A stretch of 26,828 nucleotides of DNA from an uncultured Lachnospiraceae bacterium (GTDB lineage: Bacteria; Bacillota; Clostridia; Lachnospirales; Lachnospiraceae), in contig URUU01000032.1 in the NCBI GenBank assembly GCA_900551235.1, positions 1-26,828 of the forward strand, in the 5' to 3' direction. The position numbers and the translations under genes are program-made. The stretch's first letter is position 1; each line of letters starts with the position of its first letter. Positions 1 to 9,133 of this stretch are shown one piece after another. The notes under the pieces were generated by a model that saw only the letters and a list, made by a program, of their open reading frames with translations, ran no database searches and was not told where the DNA came from.

Positions 1-99
1 ACGCAGTGGGTCACGGGTTCTGGCTTTTTGCAGACAGCATCCTGATAAAATGCTCCGTATTTCAATTCCTTACACCTGCCAGGAAATCACCGTAAATTC
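1..99. other. Window edge downstream of the lipoprotein gene
   Basis: No coding frame or strong terminator is seen. A weak hairpin (AGCAT/ATGCT, near 38-56) lies in it. Confidence 0.4.
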
Positions 100-645
100 T
101 TATTCTTCTGTTATCTGGTCACTCATTCCATGTTTTTCCATATAGCTCTCAAATGCTTTGTTGACCAGTGCACTTGCCATATATGAGGATTGCGGGACAT
201 CATTAAATCCCACATAGCCAGTCTGGAATGTGCCATTATCCATGTCGAGTTTAAATTGTATGCATGCCTCTACTTCTACATCCTGGTAAGTACAATATCC
301 GGTAAATTCCACAACATCCAGAGGCTTTCCATCGTTTTCACTCTCTGTATCCTCCGAAATTTCCTCACTTTCCTGCTCATCCTTTGATGCTTCCGCCTGG
401 AAATACTTCCATCTTGGCTCTGCAAAAAATGCCTCAAATGCTTCACCATACGTGATGTCCGGATAATCAAAACTTGTTCCATTTTTGACCATCTCCACAT
501 GATAATCGATATCGTCCTCATGGATACTGTTATCTATGGATTTATTTATTTCATCCACAACATTTTCAACACTTCTTCTTGTACAGCCTGTAAACAGCAT
601 AAGCACTGACATCCCGCAGGCAATCAAAAATACCTTCCTTTTCAT
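100..645 (-). CDS. Small secreted lipoprotein of unknown function
   Basis: A 181-residue protein with a lipoprotein signal: Lys/Arg start, hydrophobic stretch at residues 5-19 and lipobox LFTGC with the acylated Cys at 21, so it should be anchored on the outer face of the membrane. The mature part has an acidic linker (about residues 88-106, rich in Glu, Asp and Ser) followed by a compact domain containing VVEFTGYCTY and a Cys pair at about 118 and 128. I recognise no functional family. The start is fixed by AAGGAGG seven bases before ATG. It lies 92 bases after the immunity gene, so it may be the last gene of the island operon or a separate unit. A short hairpin (656-681) overlaps its ribosome binding site. 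No terminator is visible between it and the window edge. Confidence 0.8.
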   Translation of the reverse strand: MKRKVFLIACGMSVLMLFTGCTRRSVENVVDEINKSIDNSIHEDDIDYHVEMVKNGTSFDYPDITYGEAFEAFFAEPRWKYFQAEASKDEQESEEISEDTESENDGKPLDVVEFTGYCTYQDVEVEACIQFKLDMDNGTFQTGYVGFNDVPQSSYMASALVNKAFESYMEKHGMSDQITEE

Positions 646-655
646 CTTGTCTCCT

Positions 656-681
656 CCTTGGTTTTGTTTGTATTACCAAGG
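656..681 (-). promoter_or_regulatory. Hairpin overlapping the lipoprotein ribosome binding site
   Basis: On the minus strand CCTTGG pairs with CCAAGG across a 14-base loop. The 3' arm shares bases with the AAGGAGG ribosome binding site of the lipoprotein gene. The six-base stem could partly hide the site, but it is short and could be chance. Confidence 0.3.
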
Positions 682-737
682 TAACATAGATGAAAGGAAG
701 GTGTGTGAAAGTGGTTTTGCTCCGCTGGATGATATCT

Positions 738-1136
738 TTAATAGAGTGAATCTATAAAATCCGTAAGTGTTTTTCCTGTTAAATCTACTTTATCTGTCTC
801 ATGATTCCAAAACACAACCCGTTTTTCTTTCAGATCATAACAAATATAGTTTCCAAACGGATCAATTCCAAATGGAATCAGATTACTGTCAGCAATCACT
901 GATAATGCAGTAAATACCGAATCTGTATCACTTTCACCATGATTAAAAGAAAGAACAGCGCCCAGAACCTTTTCATTATTCCCAACCATAAAATTATAGC
1001 TGGATGGTGTCGCTGCATTGGCCATCAGTATAAACCCCTTTAATTCTTCTGGAAAAGAAATTTTTCGTTCATTTTCAATTTCCTGAAATACATTTAAGTC
1101 TGCCACATCAATTTTATATTTCCATGTAATTGCCAT
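738..1136 (-). CDS. SUKH (SMI1/KNR4) family immunity protein
   Basis: A 132-residue soluble protein with the hallmarks of the SUKH superfamily: an N-terminal helix followed by a P-E-E-L-K-G-F motif (about 29-35), then the core FGIDPFGNYICYD followed by VVFWNHE (about 89-111). SUKH proteins are the commonest immunity partners of bacterial nuclease toxins and neutralise the cognate toxin in the cytoplasm. It begins ten bases after the toxin stop, with GGAGG before the ATG, so toxin and immunity are co-expressed. Specificity for the neighbouring WHH nuclease is inferred from position. It has no signal peptide. Family assignment is by motif only. Confidence 0.88.
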   Translation of the reverse strand: MAITWKYKIDVADLNVFQEIENERKISFPEELKGFILMANAATPSSYNFMVGNNEKVLGAVLSFNHGESDTDSVFTALSVIADSNLIPFGIDPFGNYICYDLKEKRVVFWNHETDKVDLTGKTLTDFIDSLY

Positions 1137-1145
1137 GATAACCTC

Positions 1146-1673
1146 CTATCTGCAATCAGCTCCGCCACCCCAGATACTGCGTCCTCCTGTATGACGGCAA
1201 GTACTATGCTCTGCGGCATCAACGAGCTGCATTTTTCCCGGAACTGCATTGTGATGCCATGTCAGCCCTGATATGCGTGGCTCTCCATTTTTAATCTGCT
1301 CAAGTTGACGGGCTGTAAATTGTTTTGCCGATTCCGGATTATTTGTTATTTGTTTTTCAAGTTTTTGTGTGCAATATTTGAACTGATCTGTGTCCGAAGC
1401 ATTGTATAAATCCTTTGGCATCCTGGTATCAAATTTACTGGAAAATTTAGGAAAGACACCTTCTGCTTTTTCTCCATCAAGATTAAAGGTCTGCTTTCTA
1501 TATTCCACATTTGTACCCGGATAGATACGTCCTTCAAACTTTTCGTTAATCGTAGGGATATGTCTGAGGACTTCAACTCCACTTTTTATATTTTCAAAAG
1601 CTCTTGTTGCTTCTTTGACACCATTTACAACTTTAAAAACTTTCTGCACTTCATTTATTCCAAAAGGATTCAT
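1146..1673 (-). CDS. WHH-motif HNH/Endo VII-type nuclease toxin, short form
   Basis: A 175-residue protein whose C-terminal half (about 85-175) is a WHH toxin domain of the HNH/Endonuclease VII fold. It shows the segment leading to QFTARQLEQIKNG, then TWHHN (138-142) with the signature Trp-His-His, GKMQLVD (146-152), His156 and HTGGRSIWGGG (161-171). This fold uses a metal to cut nucleic acid; whether DNA or RNA is the target cannot be told. The first 80 residues are predicted soluble and show no signal peptide, LXG, Rhs or other delivery domain, so it resembles the toxic tip of a larger polymorphic toxin encoded as a free gene. The ATG overlaps the ATPase stop (TAATG) and follows AAGGAGGT, so translation is coupled to the ATPase. 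The SUKH gene follows directly. Confidence 0.85.
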   Translation of the reverse strand: MNPFGINEVQKVFKVVNGVKEATRAFENIKSGVEVLRHIPTINEKFEGRIYPGTNVEYRKQTFNLDGEKAEGVFPKFSSKFDTRMPKDLYNASDTDQFKYCTQKLEKQITNNPESAKQFTARQLEQIKNGEPRISGLTWHHNAVPGKMQLVDAAEHSTCRHTGGRSIWGGGADCR

Positions 1674-4600
1674 TACTCTACCTCCTTCTTGAGAAACTCG
1701 TTCCAGATATCAAGATATTCCTCTGGTTTATGATTTCTTTCGATTTCTTCCCTCAGGATACATTCAATCGCTTTATTTTGATGAAAAGAGTCAAAATCTG
1801 CAAGAAGAGAATCCTGTGCATAAAGAAATACGTCTTTCCACTCCTCGATAGAATCAACATTTTCTGCTTCCTTTTTTGTTAATGGATCACAGAGCAATTC
1901 ATAAAGAACAGAGCTGATACCATCAAGTGAACAAGTTCCATTGGTGTGCAGTGCTTTTAATGCCTTTATCTTAGAATGAACAGGAATATCCATTTCAATC
2001 AGCATGTCTGTCAATTCACCAATACTCCTGTCAAGCACTTCTCCAGTATGTTTTTTCAAAAGATTGCATATAAGCATCTTCTTTTGTTCCCCAGAGTATA
2101 AAAAACTGCCGGATACAGATTTTCTGTAAGGCCGCTCTTCTCCTTTAAATTTTTCAATTTTACAAAGAACCGGTTCCAGCCAGTCATTTTGATATACTAC
2201 AGCAACACCTTTTGGAAGTTTTGCAATCTCATCCAACTGGTCATCTTTAAGGCCCGCTGATTTTCCAGCCTGCCTGCGGTCCTGCTCGTCCGGCAGGCGC
2301 ATGATGATTTTTGTGTTTGTATTCCGGATTGCGGAAAGATCAACGGCACTTGGAGATTGATCCGCAATAATAAATCCTTCCCCATAAGTTCTCATTTCTG
2401 CAATCGCATTAGAAATCATCTCTACAGACTTGCCAGCCACATTGGAACCTTCCGGATTTTGTTCAACAGATGTCCTCCTTAAAATATTATGTGCTTCTTC
2501 CAGTACCGTTACATGATGCAAAGGAATATTCATTTCTTCTGAAGTAGACATCCTATGCTCACTCAGTCTCATGATCAATATACCCATAATGAGAGATTTC
2601 GTCTCGTTAGAGCCAATACGACTAATATCGACAATCACTTTTTTATCAAAAAGATCGTGACTGTTGATTTCCTTTGCGGAAAAAATCTGTCCATTTAAAC
2701 CATTGGTAAGAGATTTGATCCTTGTTACCAGAGAACCCATATAATTGCTTTTGACCTCTTCGGAATAAGCTGAGTTTTCAACAACGATCACCAGTTCATT
2801 CAACAAATCTGCAAACGTCGGAAAAAGATCCTCGCTATACTGATTTTTCGATTCCGCCAAATCCCATCCACAGGACTCATAGGCCTGCAAAACTGCATCT
2901 TTCAGAACTGCCGGCATCGCTGCATACATAGGCCAGCAAACATTAAATATCTCGATTAAGCGATCGATATGTTCCAGAACATGGATTCCTTTTGAAAACC
3001 GAAACGGGTTAATCCGAAGAAGATCTGTATATTGTGGATTCGTGCCATATACCTGAACATCGGAATGCATACCAAATACATTTTTGTATTCGCCTTTTGC
3101 CGGTTCAATAACCAGATAATTCATGCCAAGATTATCAAGCTGGCGTATCATTTCATAGACCGTATTACTTTTTCCTGAGCCCGTGGAACCCGTAACAAAA
3201 GTATGCATAGCCAGACTGTTTATATTCAAAGAAACTTTACTGTTTCCAACACTTCCCATATTGAAAATTCTGCCAAGGTTTACACCTACAGAACGTTTCG
3301 TTCCATCATATGTAATAATTTCTTTGCCAAAATCAGCATGTTCAATGACTGGCAGACCGCACACCGAACGTCTTGGCAATCCCATATGAATAGCGAGTTC
3401 ATTCCCGCTGACAAGCGAACACGGCGTTACTTCAATATTTCCTGACGGTCCGTTATATTTGAAAACAGGGTGCATAAAGTTTTTAACATATTCGACAATT
3501 CTCTCTGTTTTTTCATTCTGGAATTGTCCCCAGGAATTGATTGCCGCAATTTCAACGCCTGAGTTTTCTCCCCGCATAAGAGCTTTGTACGTGGATGCCG
3601 CTACTTCAGCCGCATATTGATCATCCGAAAGGAAATAGGCTGCACATTCATACATCCCAAGGCTCTCAAATTCGTCTATCCGTTTTAATTGCTTGTTGAT
3701 CCTTTCCAGCATATTTTCAATGGTTTTATCATGAAGTGTAAAGGACATTCCCTGAGACATCCCTTTCGTATCTCCCTGTGTCTCTGAAACCCCATAATTA
3801 GCAGTCGTTCCGTTGCTGGAACCCGCAGTCCTTGAAAATCCCTGACTGACCGATCTACTGTATGACTCTGAATCCGAACCCCTTCCAGGCATCGAACTCA
3901 GCATGCCAAAACCACCGGAAATAACACCGCCGGTCACTAAACTTTTACCATCCGTTATAGGTTCAAGAGCCGCGCCAAGTAAAGATGCCGCAGATGCCAC
4001 ACCTCTGATCGTCTTTCCGGCAACGCTCTCTCTTGATTCTGAATGAGAAAGAGACAAAACATTTGCTTCTGTTTCACTTGTTGTTGCCGAATAGTTCCTT
4101 GTTTCAGTATAACTGTTTCCTCTGGTTGCTGCAACAGAATACTGGAAAGATTGATTGCTTGTACAATTTACCTGCGTTGATGCAAAAGCTGACAGTTGTG
4201 TATATACCGTTTCATAGCCTTTCCGCAGTTCCCTTAATTGTGCCTGAGAAGTACCATTTGCAATAATAATGCCCGTATATTTTTCGCCCTGCATGGACAG
4301 GACCAGTTTTTCCAATCCCTGTACAAAGGACTGATTCGATGCGTTCTCATGTGCTTTATTATTTGCCACGCAGGAAACTGCTGAAACACTCTTTGCCTTT
4401 ATTTTATCAAGAATTTCTTCCATATCTTCAATCATATACTGATCAAAAATTTTTATGCCGGGAAACTGACCTTTGAGTGCATTTTCCACAGTATTTTTCA
4501 GAGAACTAATGGTTCTGTACTCATCTAAGGAACGTACACCCATATAAAAATCTGTTTTGACACCATCGCTGTCAATAATAATAAATACCGAACTGTCAGC

Positions 4601-4840
4601 AATCGAAAGGGCATTAAATACGCTCGCAAATTTATAAGTCGCCAGTTCATCTTTTTCATAAACCATTTCTGTAATCTTGAAAAAACGGACGTTTTCCCGA
4701 ATATTATACTTCAGCATGTTCCTGCTTAATGGAACAACTTCCATAGAGGAAAGATCCGTGATATAATTTTTCAAAATCACATCATCAACAACCTTTAATG
4801 CTGCTTGATATCCATCCTTGATATCCATCAATTCTTCCAT
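1673..4840 (-). CDS. HerA/FtsK-type (DUF87) ATPase with long N-terminal region
   Basis: A 1055-residue P-loop ATPase of the HerA-FtsK class, which forms hexameric rings that move DNA or protein. Visible are Walker A GSTGSGKS (551-558), the following YLVIEPAKGEYK strand typical of HerA, Walker B VTVLEEAH (777-784), the sensor IIADQSP (824-830), and MRLPDEQDRR (847-856) with possible arginine-finger residues. The first 540 residues are not a family I recognise. Residues 220-370 are rich in Ser, Thr and Gly, with Gly/Ala/Leu-rich hydrophobic patches near 278-292 and 301-316. The C-terminal 150 residues are helical and charged. ATG overlaps the preceding stop (ATGA) and follows AAGGAGG. Its place between the membrane/GTPase genes and the toxin suggests a motor for toxin export or DNA handling; that is inference. 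Plasmid conjugation ATPases are related but no other transfer genes are present. Confidence 0.87.
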   Translation of the reverse strand: MEELMDIKDGYQAALKVVDDVILKNYITDLSSMEVVPLSRNMLKYNIRENVRFFKITEMVYEKDELATYKFASVFNALSIADSSVFIIIDSDGVKTDFYMGVRSLDEYRTISSLKNTVENALKGQFPGIKIFDQYMIEDMEEILDKIKAKSVSAVSCVANNKAHENASNQSFVQGLEKLVLSMQGEKYTGIIIANGTSQAQLRELRKGYETVYTQLSAFASTQVNCTSNQSFQYSVAATRGNSYTETRNYSATTSETEANVLSLSHSESRESVAGKTIRGVASAASLLGAALEPITDGKSLVTGGVISGGFGMLSSMPGRGSDSESYSRSVSQGFSRTAGSSNGTTANYGVSETQGDTKGMSQGMSFTLHDKTIENMLERINKQLKRIDEFESLGMYECAAYFLSDDQYAAEVAASTYKALMRGENSGVEIAAINSWGQFQNEKTERIVEYVKNFMHPVFKYNGPSGNIEVTPCSLVSGNELAIHMGLPRRSVCGLPVIEHADFGKEIITYDGTKRSVGVNLGRIFNMGSVGNSKVSLNINSLAMHTFVTGSTGSGKSNTVYEMIRQLDNLGMNYLVIEPAKGEYKNVFGMHSDVQVYGTNPQYTDLLRINPFRFSKGIHVLEHIDRLIEIFNVCWPMYAAMPAVLKDAVLQAYESCGWDLAESKNQYSEDLFPTFADLLNELVIVVENSAYSEEVKSNYMGSLVTRIKSLTNGLNGQIFSAKEINSHDLFDKKVIVDISRIGSNETKSLIMGILIMRLSEHRMSTSEEMNIPLHHVTVLEEAHNILRRTSVEQNPEGSNVAGKSVEMISNAIAEMRTYGEGFIIADQSPSAVDLSAIRNTNTKIIMRLPDEQDRRQAGKSAGLKDDQLDEIAKLPKGVAVVYQNDWLEPVLCKIEKFKGEERPYRKSVSGSFLYSGEQKKMLICNLLKKHTGEVLDRSIGELTDMLIEMDIPVHSKIKALKALHTNGTCSLDGISSVLYELLCDPLTKKEAENVDSIEEWKDVFLYAQDSLLADFDSFHQNKAIECILREEIERNHKPEEYLDIWNEFLKKEVE

Positions 4841-5343
4841 CAGGCACCCTCCTTGTCCTTTACGATCAACACGATACCAGTAACTGCAACCGCAACACCG
4901 CCAATTGTGAGTCCTATGCGAGAGGTAGAGATACCTGCTGCCGTCAGAACTACACCTGCTGCCGCCATGCCTGCACCAACCTGTTTTTGTGTCTTATGCT
5001 GCTTCTCGATACGTTTCTCCTCATTACGGATTTTGTCTACTTTTTCTTTATAAAGAAACCCAACCATTTTTTTCAAAAGGTCAATCCTCTCTTTTGAAAA
5101 ACAGTTGACCACAACAACCATTTGCCGGTTAAGATAATCCTCATTCCAGGTGGAAGTATCAAAATTCAGTTCTTCTCCATCATGCTCCGTGTAAAGATTC
5201 CCCATTTTCTGAGCAGCGTAATGCTCCATTTCTTCAAACTGCATTATTGTAGGATCAATCAACAGACTATCTTTCAGCATGATACGCACACGCATTTTGT
5301 TTCCAGCCTGTACCGCTTCCATAAATTCTTTGGTTATCGCCAT
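4840..5343 (-). CDS. Small protein with C-terminal membrane hairpin, unknown function
   Basis: A 167-residue protein. Residues 1-100 are soluble and mostly helical, 101-121 are strongly charged (K, E, R, Q) and could form a coiled coil, and two Gly/Ala/Val-rich hydrophobic segments (about 122-139 and 143-161) separated by a short Ser-Arg turn look like a membrane hairpin. A longer frame opens with GTG at 5364, but AGGAGGGG lies just ahead of the ATG at 5343, and the longer start would include this site within the gene, so 5343 is preferred. The stop overlaps the ATPase start. It may be the membrane anchor on which the ATPase and the dynamin-like proteins assemble; no family is recognised. Confidence 0.78.
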   Translation of the reverse strand: MAITKEFMEAVQAGNKMRVRIMLKDSLLIDPTIMQFEEMEHYAAQKMGNLYTEHDGEELNFDTSTWNEDYLNRQMVVVVNCFSKERIDLLKKMVGFLYKEKVDKIRNEEKRIEKQHKTQKQVGAGMAAAGVVLTAAGISTSRIGLTIGGVAVAVTGIVLIVKDKEGA

Positions 5344-5394
5344 AATACCCCTCCTGCTTATCACTTTCTGTATATTTTTACTTTCCTGTCTGAG

Positions 5395-7662
5395 CTAAAT
5401 ATCAAGAATTTCTTTTGTTTTCTCCTGAATTTTCTCCAGCCATTTCAGCTTATCATGAGCCTCACGAATCTCTCGTTCTACATTGTTTTTATCTTTGGAA
5501 CACTTCTCAAGTTCTTCCAGTTTGTTTTTCAAAATGCCGTCAAGCTCTGCAAATCTTTTGTAAAATTCCTGCTTGATTACTTCTTTCTGTTCCTTGGCAT
5601 ATGCAATAGCATTGTTGCTGTTTTCATGAAGCTGTTCCTGAACAGGAGCAAAAAAACGCTGTGTAAGTTTCGTACTGTCAATATATTCCCGATTCTCATA
5701 AATGCCTTCCCAATGACCTTTTTTCTGAAGCCAGGTCAGCGGTTTATACCATTTCTTTTTTTCGTTTTTCACCCATTTTTTATCAACTTCCACACGTTTA
5801 CTTTCCGTCAGCTCACTGCGCATCCTGGAAACATCCAGTGAAATGTCTCCCATCATCAGAGCAAACGGATCAATAAAAATACCACCCGCATTTACCTCCT
5901 GTGCAAGTCCGGAGATTTTTTTGCGATATTCCTCAAACAGATCTTTTATATTTTTATAAATATAATTTTCAATCAGATCTTCAAGTTTAACCTGTACATC
6001 CGTCTGAATATTATTTGCTACTTTTGCAAGTTCTTTGCAACGTTCTTCTGCTTCTCCCGGCGTAATATCACTTCTGTTATCTTCGCTGATCTGAGCAGTA
6101 ATATTATTTTGAACAGTCATAAGCATATTATTTACTGCTTTTCGAATCTTACTGTCATAATTGATCCGCTCAACTCTTTCTCTGAAACGTTTTGCATCTT
6201 CTGCACTGTTGATCTTCTGCTTAATACTTCCAATTGTATCAAGAATGTCGCACCGCTTATCCTGATTCTCTGCAATTTCCTTCTTTATGATTTCAAACGA
6301 TTGGGCACTTTCCAGACGCTTTGAAAAGGTATCTACAATATTTTTAATCTTTGCCGTTTTCGCATATTTCTGAACATACGTTTTAACCGCCATCTCAATC
6401 GGAATAATTCCACAGTGAATCAACGCTTCTTCGTTGACATCTCCTTTCTCTCTTGCTCTTGCAAGGCGGTTTTGGATTTCGTCACGGGCAGAAGGCGGCA
6501 ATGGTGCAAGGTTCTCAAAGTGCATTTCTGGATTTTTGTTGAATTTTTTTACTTTTCCCTTTGCTTCGTATACTTCATCGTCATCATCATCGTCACTTTC
6601 TGATAAAATCGTTCGAATATTAAGCGCTGTAAGTGCAGAAGCAGGATAAATATTGGCATCCTCTATTCCATTGTCATGTAAATACTCCCGTGTTTTTTTG
6701 ATTGCAGCTTCAATGCTATCATCATCTTTTTTAAAATCATCCAATTTATTAACAACAAAAATAAAGCGGTCACGCGACTGTTTACCGCCCACTTTCATGC
6801 TGTCAGCAACATACTTTAATAAATTATAATCATCGTTTACACCAAGCTGAGTCGCATTTAAAACATATAGCACAACGGTCTTCGAAGATTCGGACAGCAT
6901 ACGGTACGTTGCAGCTTTATGTTCCGGATCTCTGGAGTTATTCGGGCCAGGCGTATCTACCAGAACCAGTGCAACATCTTCAGAAGTTACAAACGGAATA
7001 TTTCCTTCTATATGAATCCTTGATACTTCCTTGTTATCGTTTAAAGACTTCATAACTTCCAGCGAAAGGTTTTGATGCGTCTGAACGAGTTTACCATTGG
7101 AATCATAAACTTTTGCCGTAAAGTGATCCGCATCATTGTCCTTAACCTCCGTAATCGTCGCCGTGCAGGCTTCCTGTTTTGAAGGCATAAGCTTTTGTCC
7201 CAGAAGTGCATTGATCAGCGTGGATTTTCCAGCGCTCATTGTCGCAACAACGTTTACTTCAAAATCTTTGCTTTTTGCCAGATTGAACGATCTGATAACA
7301 TCCGGCTGTTTGAGTTCATCAAAAGGTCCTTCCTGAATCTCTTTAAAAATTTCGTCAATTGCAGATTCCTTTTCTGAAATCTCTTTGGCAGGAATATGTT
7401 CCAGTTTCATATTTATATTTTTCTTTTTGGCTTCCCACGCCATCGCTTCTACATCTTCAAAATCAAGAATGGTTCCGTGGAATATAACCTTAAAATCACG
7501 GCTGCTGCATTCCTCTCTGAGAATCTCCGGTAAATCCTCGATCCATTCCTGAAGGCGACGGTCAGCAACATTCAGACGGCTGTTTTGCTTTGGCGGTACC
7601 CCATCAATCAGAATCGTTGTTTCCAGTCGATACGGATTATACTTTATTTTTATCTCTCTCAT
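5395..7662 (-). CDS. Long dynamin-like GTPase
   Basis: A 755-residue dynamin-family GTPase. Residues 1-95 form a small domain of unknown function. The GTPase domain shows G1 ATMSAGKST (140-148), the G2 threonine in EACTATI (about 167), G3 DTPG (236-239) and G4 NKLD (305-308). A run of acidic residues (355-363) interrupts the region after the GTPase core. Residues 430-755 are long helices with heptad-like charge, as expected for the stalk, and around 583-608 is a Gly/Phe/Leu/Met-rich loop that could touch membrane. Bacterial dynamins bind and remodel membranes. Two ATGs lie at 7668 and 7662: GAGGTG is one base from the first and seven from the second, so 7662 is chosen. That ribosome binding site overlaps the stop of the previous gene, implying coupling. 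A 51-base gap separates it from the next gene. Confidence 0.87.
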   Translation of the reverse strand: MREIKIKYNPYRLETTILIDGVPPKQNSRLNVADRRLQEWIEDLPEILREECSSRDFKVIFHGTILDFEDVEAMAWEAKKKNINMKLEHIPAKEISEKESAIDEIFKEIQEGPFDELKQPDVIRSFNLAKSKDFEVNVVATMSAGKSTLINALLGQKLMPSKQEACTATITEVKDNDADHFTAKVYDSNGKLVQTHQNLSLEVMKSLNDNKEVSRIHIEGNIPFVTSEDVALVLVDTPGPNNSRDPEHKAATYRMLSESSKTVVLYVLNATQLGVNDDYNLLKYVADSMKVGGKQSRDRFIFVVNKLDDFKKDDDSIEAAIKKTREYLHDNGIEDANIYPASALTALNIRTILSESDDDDDDEVYEAKGKVKKFNKNPEMHFENLAPLPPSARDEIQNRLARAREKGDVNEEALIHCGIIPIEMAVKTYVQKYAKTAKIKNIVDTFSKRLESAQSFEIIKKEIAENQDKRCDILDTIGSIKQKINSAEDAKRFRERVERINYDSKIRKAVNNMLMTVQNNITAQISEDNRSDITPGEAEERCKELAKVANNIQTDVQVKLEDLIENYIYKNIKDLFEEYRKKISGLAQEVNAGGIFIDPFALMMGDISLDVSRMRSELTESKRVEVDKKWVKNEKKKWYKPLTWLQKKGHWEGIYENREYIDSTKLTQRFFAPVQEQLHENSNNAIAYAKEQKEVIKQEFYKRFAELDGILKNKLEELEKCSKDKNNVEREIREAHDKLKWLEKIQEKTKEILDI

Positions 7663-7668
7663 GTACAT

Positions 7669-9051
7669 TCACCTCATATTATATATAAGTTCTTCCAAAT
7701 ATTTTTTCATATGGAAATACCAGGGATCCTCCTGATCCATGCCATAAATCATGTTTTCCAGACACAGCAAACCAGAATGAAGCAGAAACTGGTGTTTTTC
7801 AATATCACAGCTTGATTGAACGGAGGTTTTTATTTCTTTTGGATAGTAAGTATCCAGTTGATATTCCGGACTCTTCATCTTTCTTCGCAACAACTCATAT
7901 TCATCCTGTTCATCTTCACTAAATGCTTCTGAAAACAGTTTTTTCTTGGCAAGATACGCTGCATAAGCAGATACAGGGACAACATCCGGATTTTTAAAAC
8001 CTATATTCCGCAAATCTTCTTTCACAATTTTCAGCGTCTGCTCAACAGAATCCTCATTTTTTCTGTAACGATCCAGTTTATTGACCACAAACAGAATCTT
8101 TCCATGATAGTGTTTTAAAACAAACAGCAGATGTTTCCTGTCATCATCGCTGCCAATATTCTCTCCATTTAATAAATACACCAGCAGATTCAATGGAACA
8201 TTACGAATGGTTTCCTCCGTCAATAATTTATGTTCCTTATGCCTTGATGAATTCACTCCCGGAGTATCAATCAGCCAGATCCTTTGTGATATCTCTTTGA
8301 TGGTTCTGAAACGGGTTCCCACTGTAATTTCAGAACTGCTGCTGTTCACGTTATCCCTCATTAACGCATTGTAATCAGCATCTAATTCCAAAAATTCATC
8401 CATTTTATAGCAAAACCCATCTTCAAAAGGTTTATTTACAATATAATGTATTTTTGCAGTGCAGGCATCATTCTGCGTTCTATTTACTTTTTTACCGATA
8501 AGTGCATTCAGAAGTGTCGATTTTCCTGCACTCATATTCGCAGTAATGCCAATTTTTACAGGTTTTTGTTTTATATATTCCCGATTTTTTTCCCAAGACA
8601 ATTTCAAATATTGTATCTGTTCCGTTTTTTCGATAAAAGCATCAGAATCATACAAAGCATCGAAAACCTGTCTCATTTTCTGCTGGTATTGTTTGGGATA
8701 GGGATACATGGACGCTAATTCTTCAAAAATTTTTTCTCTTTTATACTTATTTTCATATGCACAAATAAAAATACTGTCGATCATTAAACAATCGCGATAG
8801 AAAAAAAGAAATTTTGATGCTGACACAAACTTTTCATATAAATTCGAGCTGCCATAACTATAGTACGTCTCATCTCCAAGAAACCTCTTAATATAAAGAT
8901 GAAACGTTTGAACAGACCAGGAATCTTTTGCAGAATATTTTCGAACAAAATACTCCAGAACGTTAAGATACTTTGTCTTAGATGTATTTTCTTCCTTCAA
9001 AACAGGGTGAAACTCGAACATTTGCGACATTTCTAACATAGTCCGATTCAA
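7669..9051 (-). CDS. Short dynamin-like GTPase, first gene of the island operon
   Basis: A 460-residue GTPase of the dynamin superfamily with G1 ANMSAGKST (171-179), the G2 threonine in DACTAKI (198), G3 DTPG (262-265) and G4 NKLD (324-327). Residues 1-160 are helical and could be part of a bundle. After the GTPase domain only about 100 residues remain, so it lacks the long stalk seen in its neighbour. Paired bacterial dynamins, one long and one short, are known to work as hetero-oligomers, which is the likely arrangement here. The start is TTG at 9051: GGAGG lies nine bases before it, while the next ATG (residue 5) is 21 bases away. The gene is preceded by its own promoter (9134-9162). Confidence 0.83.
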   Translation of the reverse strand: MNRTMLEMSQMFEFHPVLKEENTSKTKYLNVLEYFVRKYSAKDSWSVQTFHLYIKRFLGDETYYSYGSSNLYEKFVSASKFLFFYRDCLMIDSIFICAYENKYKREKIFEELASMYPYPKQYQQKMRQVFDALYDSDAFIEKTEQIQYLKLSWEKNREYIKQKPVKIGITANMSAGKSTLLNALIGKKVNRTQNDACTAKIHYIVNKPFEDGFCYKMDEFLELDADYNALMRDNVNSSSSEITVGTRFRTIKEISQRIWLIDTPGVNSSRHKEHKLLTEETIRNVPLNLLVYLLNGENIGSDDDRKHLLFVLKHYHGKILFVVNKLDRYRKNEDSVEQTLKIVKEDLRNIGFKNPDVVPVSAYAAYLAKKKLFSEAFSEDEQDEYELLRRKMKSPEYQLDTYYPKEIKTSVQSSCDIEKHQFLLHSGLLCLENMIYGMDQEDPWYFHMKKYLEELIYNMR

Positions 9052-9133
9052 AATGTATTACCTCCAGTTCATTACATAACTTTGCTTAACTTGTTGTGCA
9101 AAATTTAGGACTTACACATTTCTATTTTTCATT

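Noticed and set aside
1673..4840. Reading the ATPase as a conjugation coupling protein of an integrative element
   Set aside because: No relaxase, mating-pore genes, integrase or attachment sites are present in the window.
5122..5841. A 239-codon plus-strand open frame
   Set aside because: It runs antisense through the long dynamin gene and the membrane-hairpin gene, and its Phe/Leu-rich product is what AT-rich antisense reading gives.
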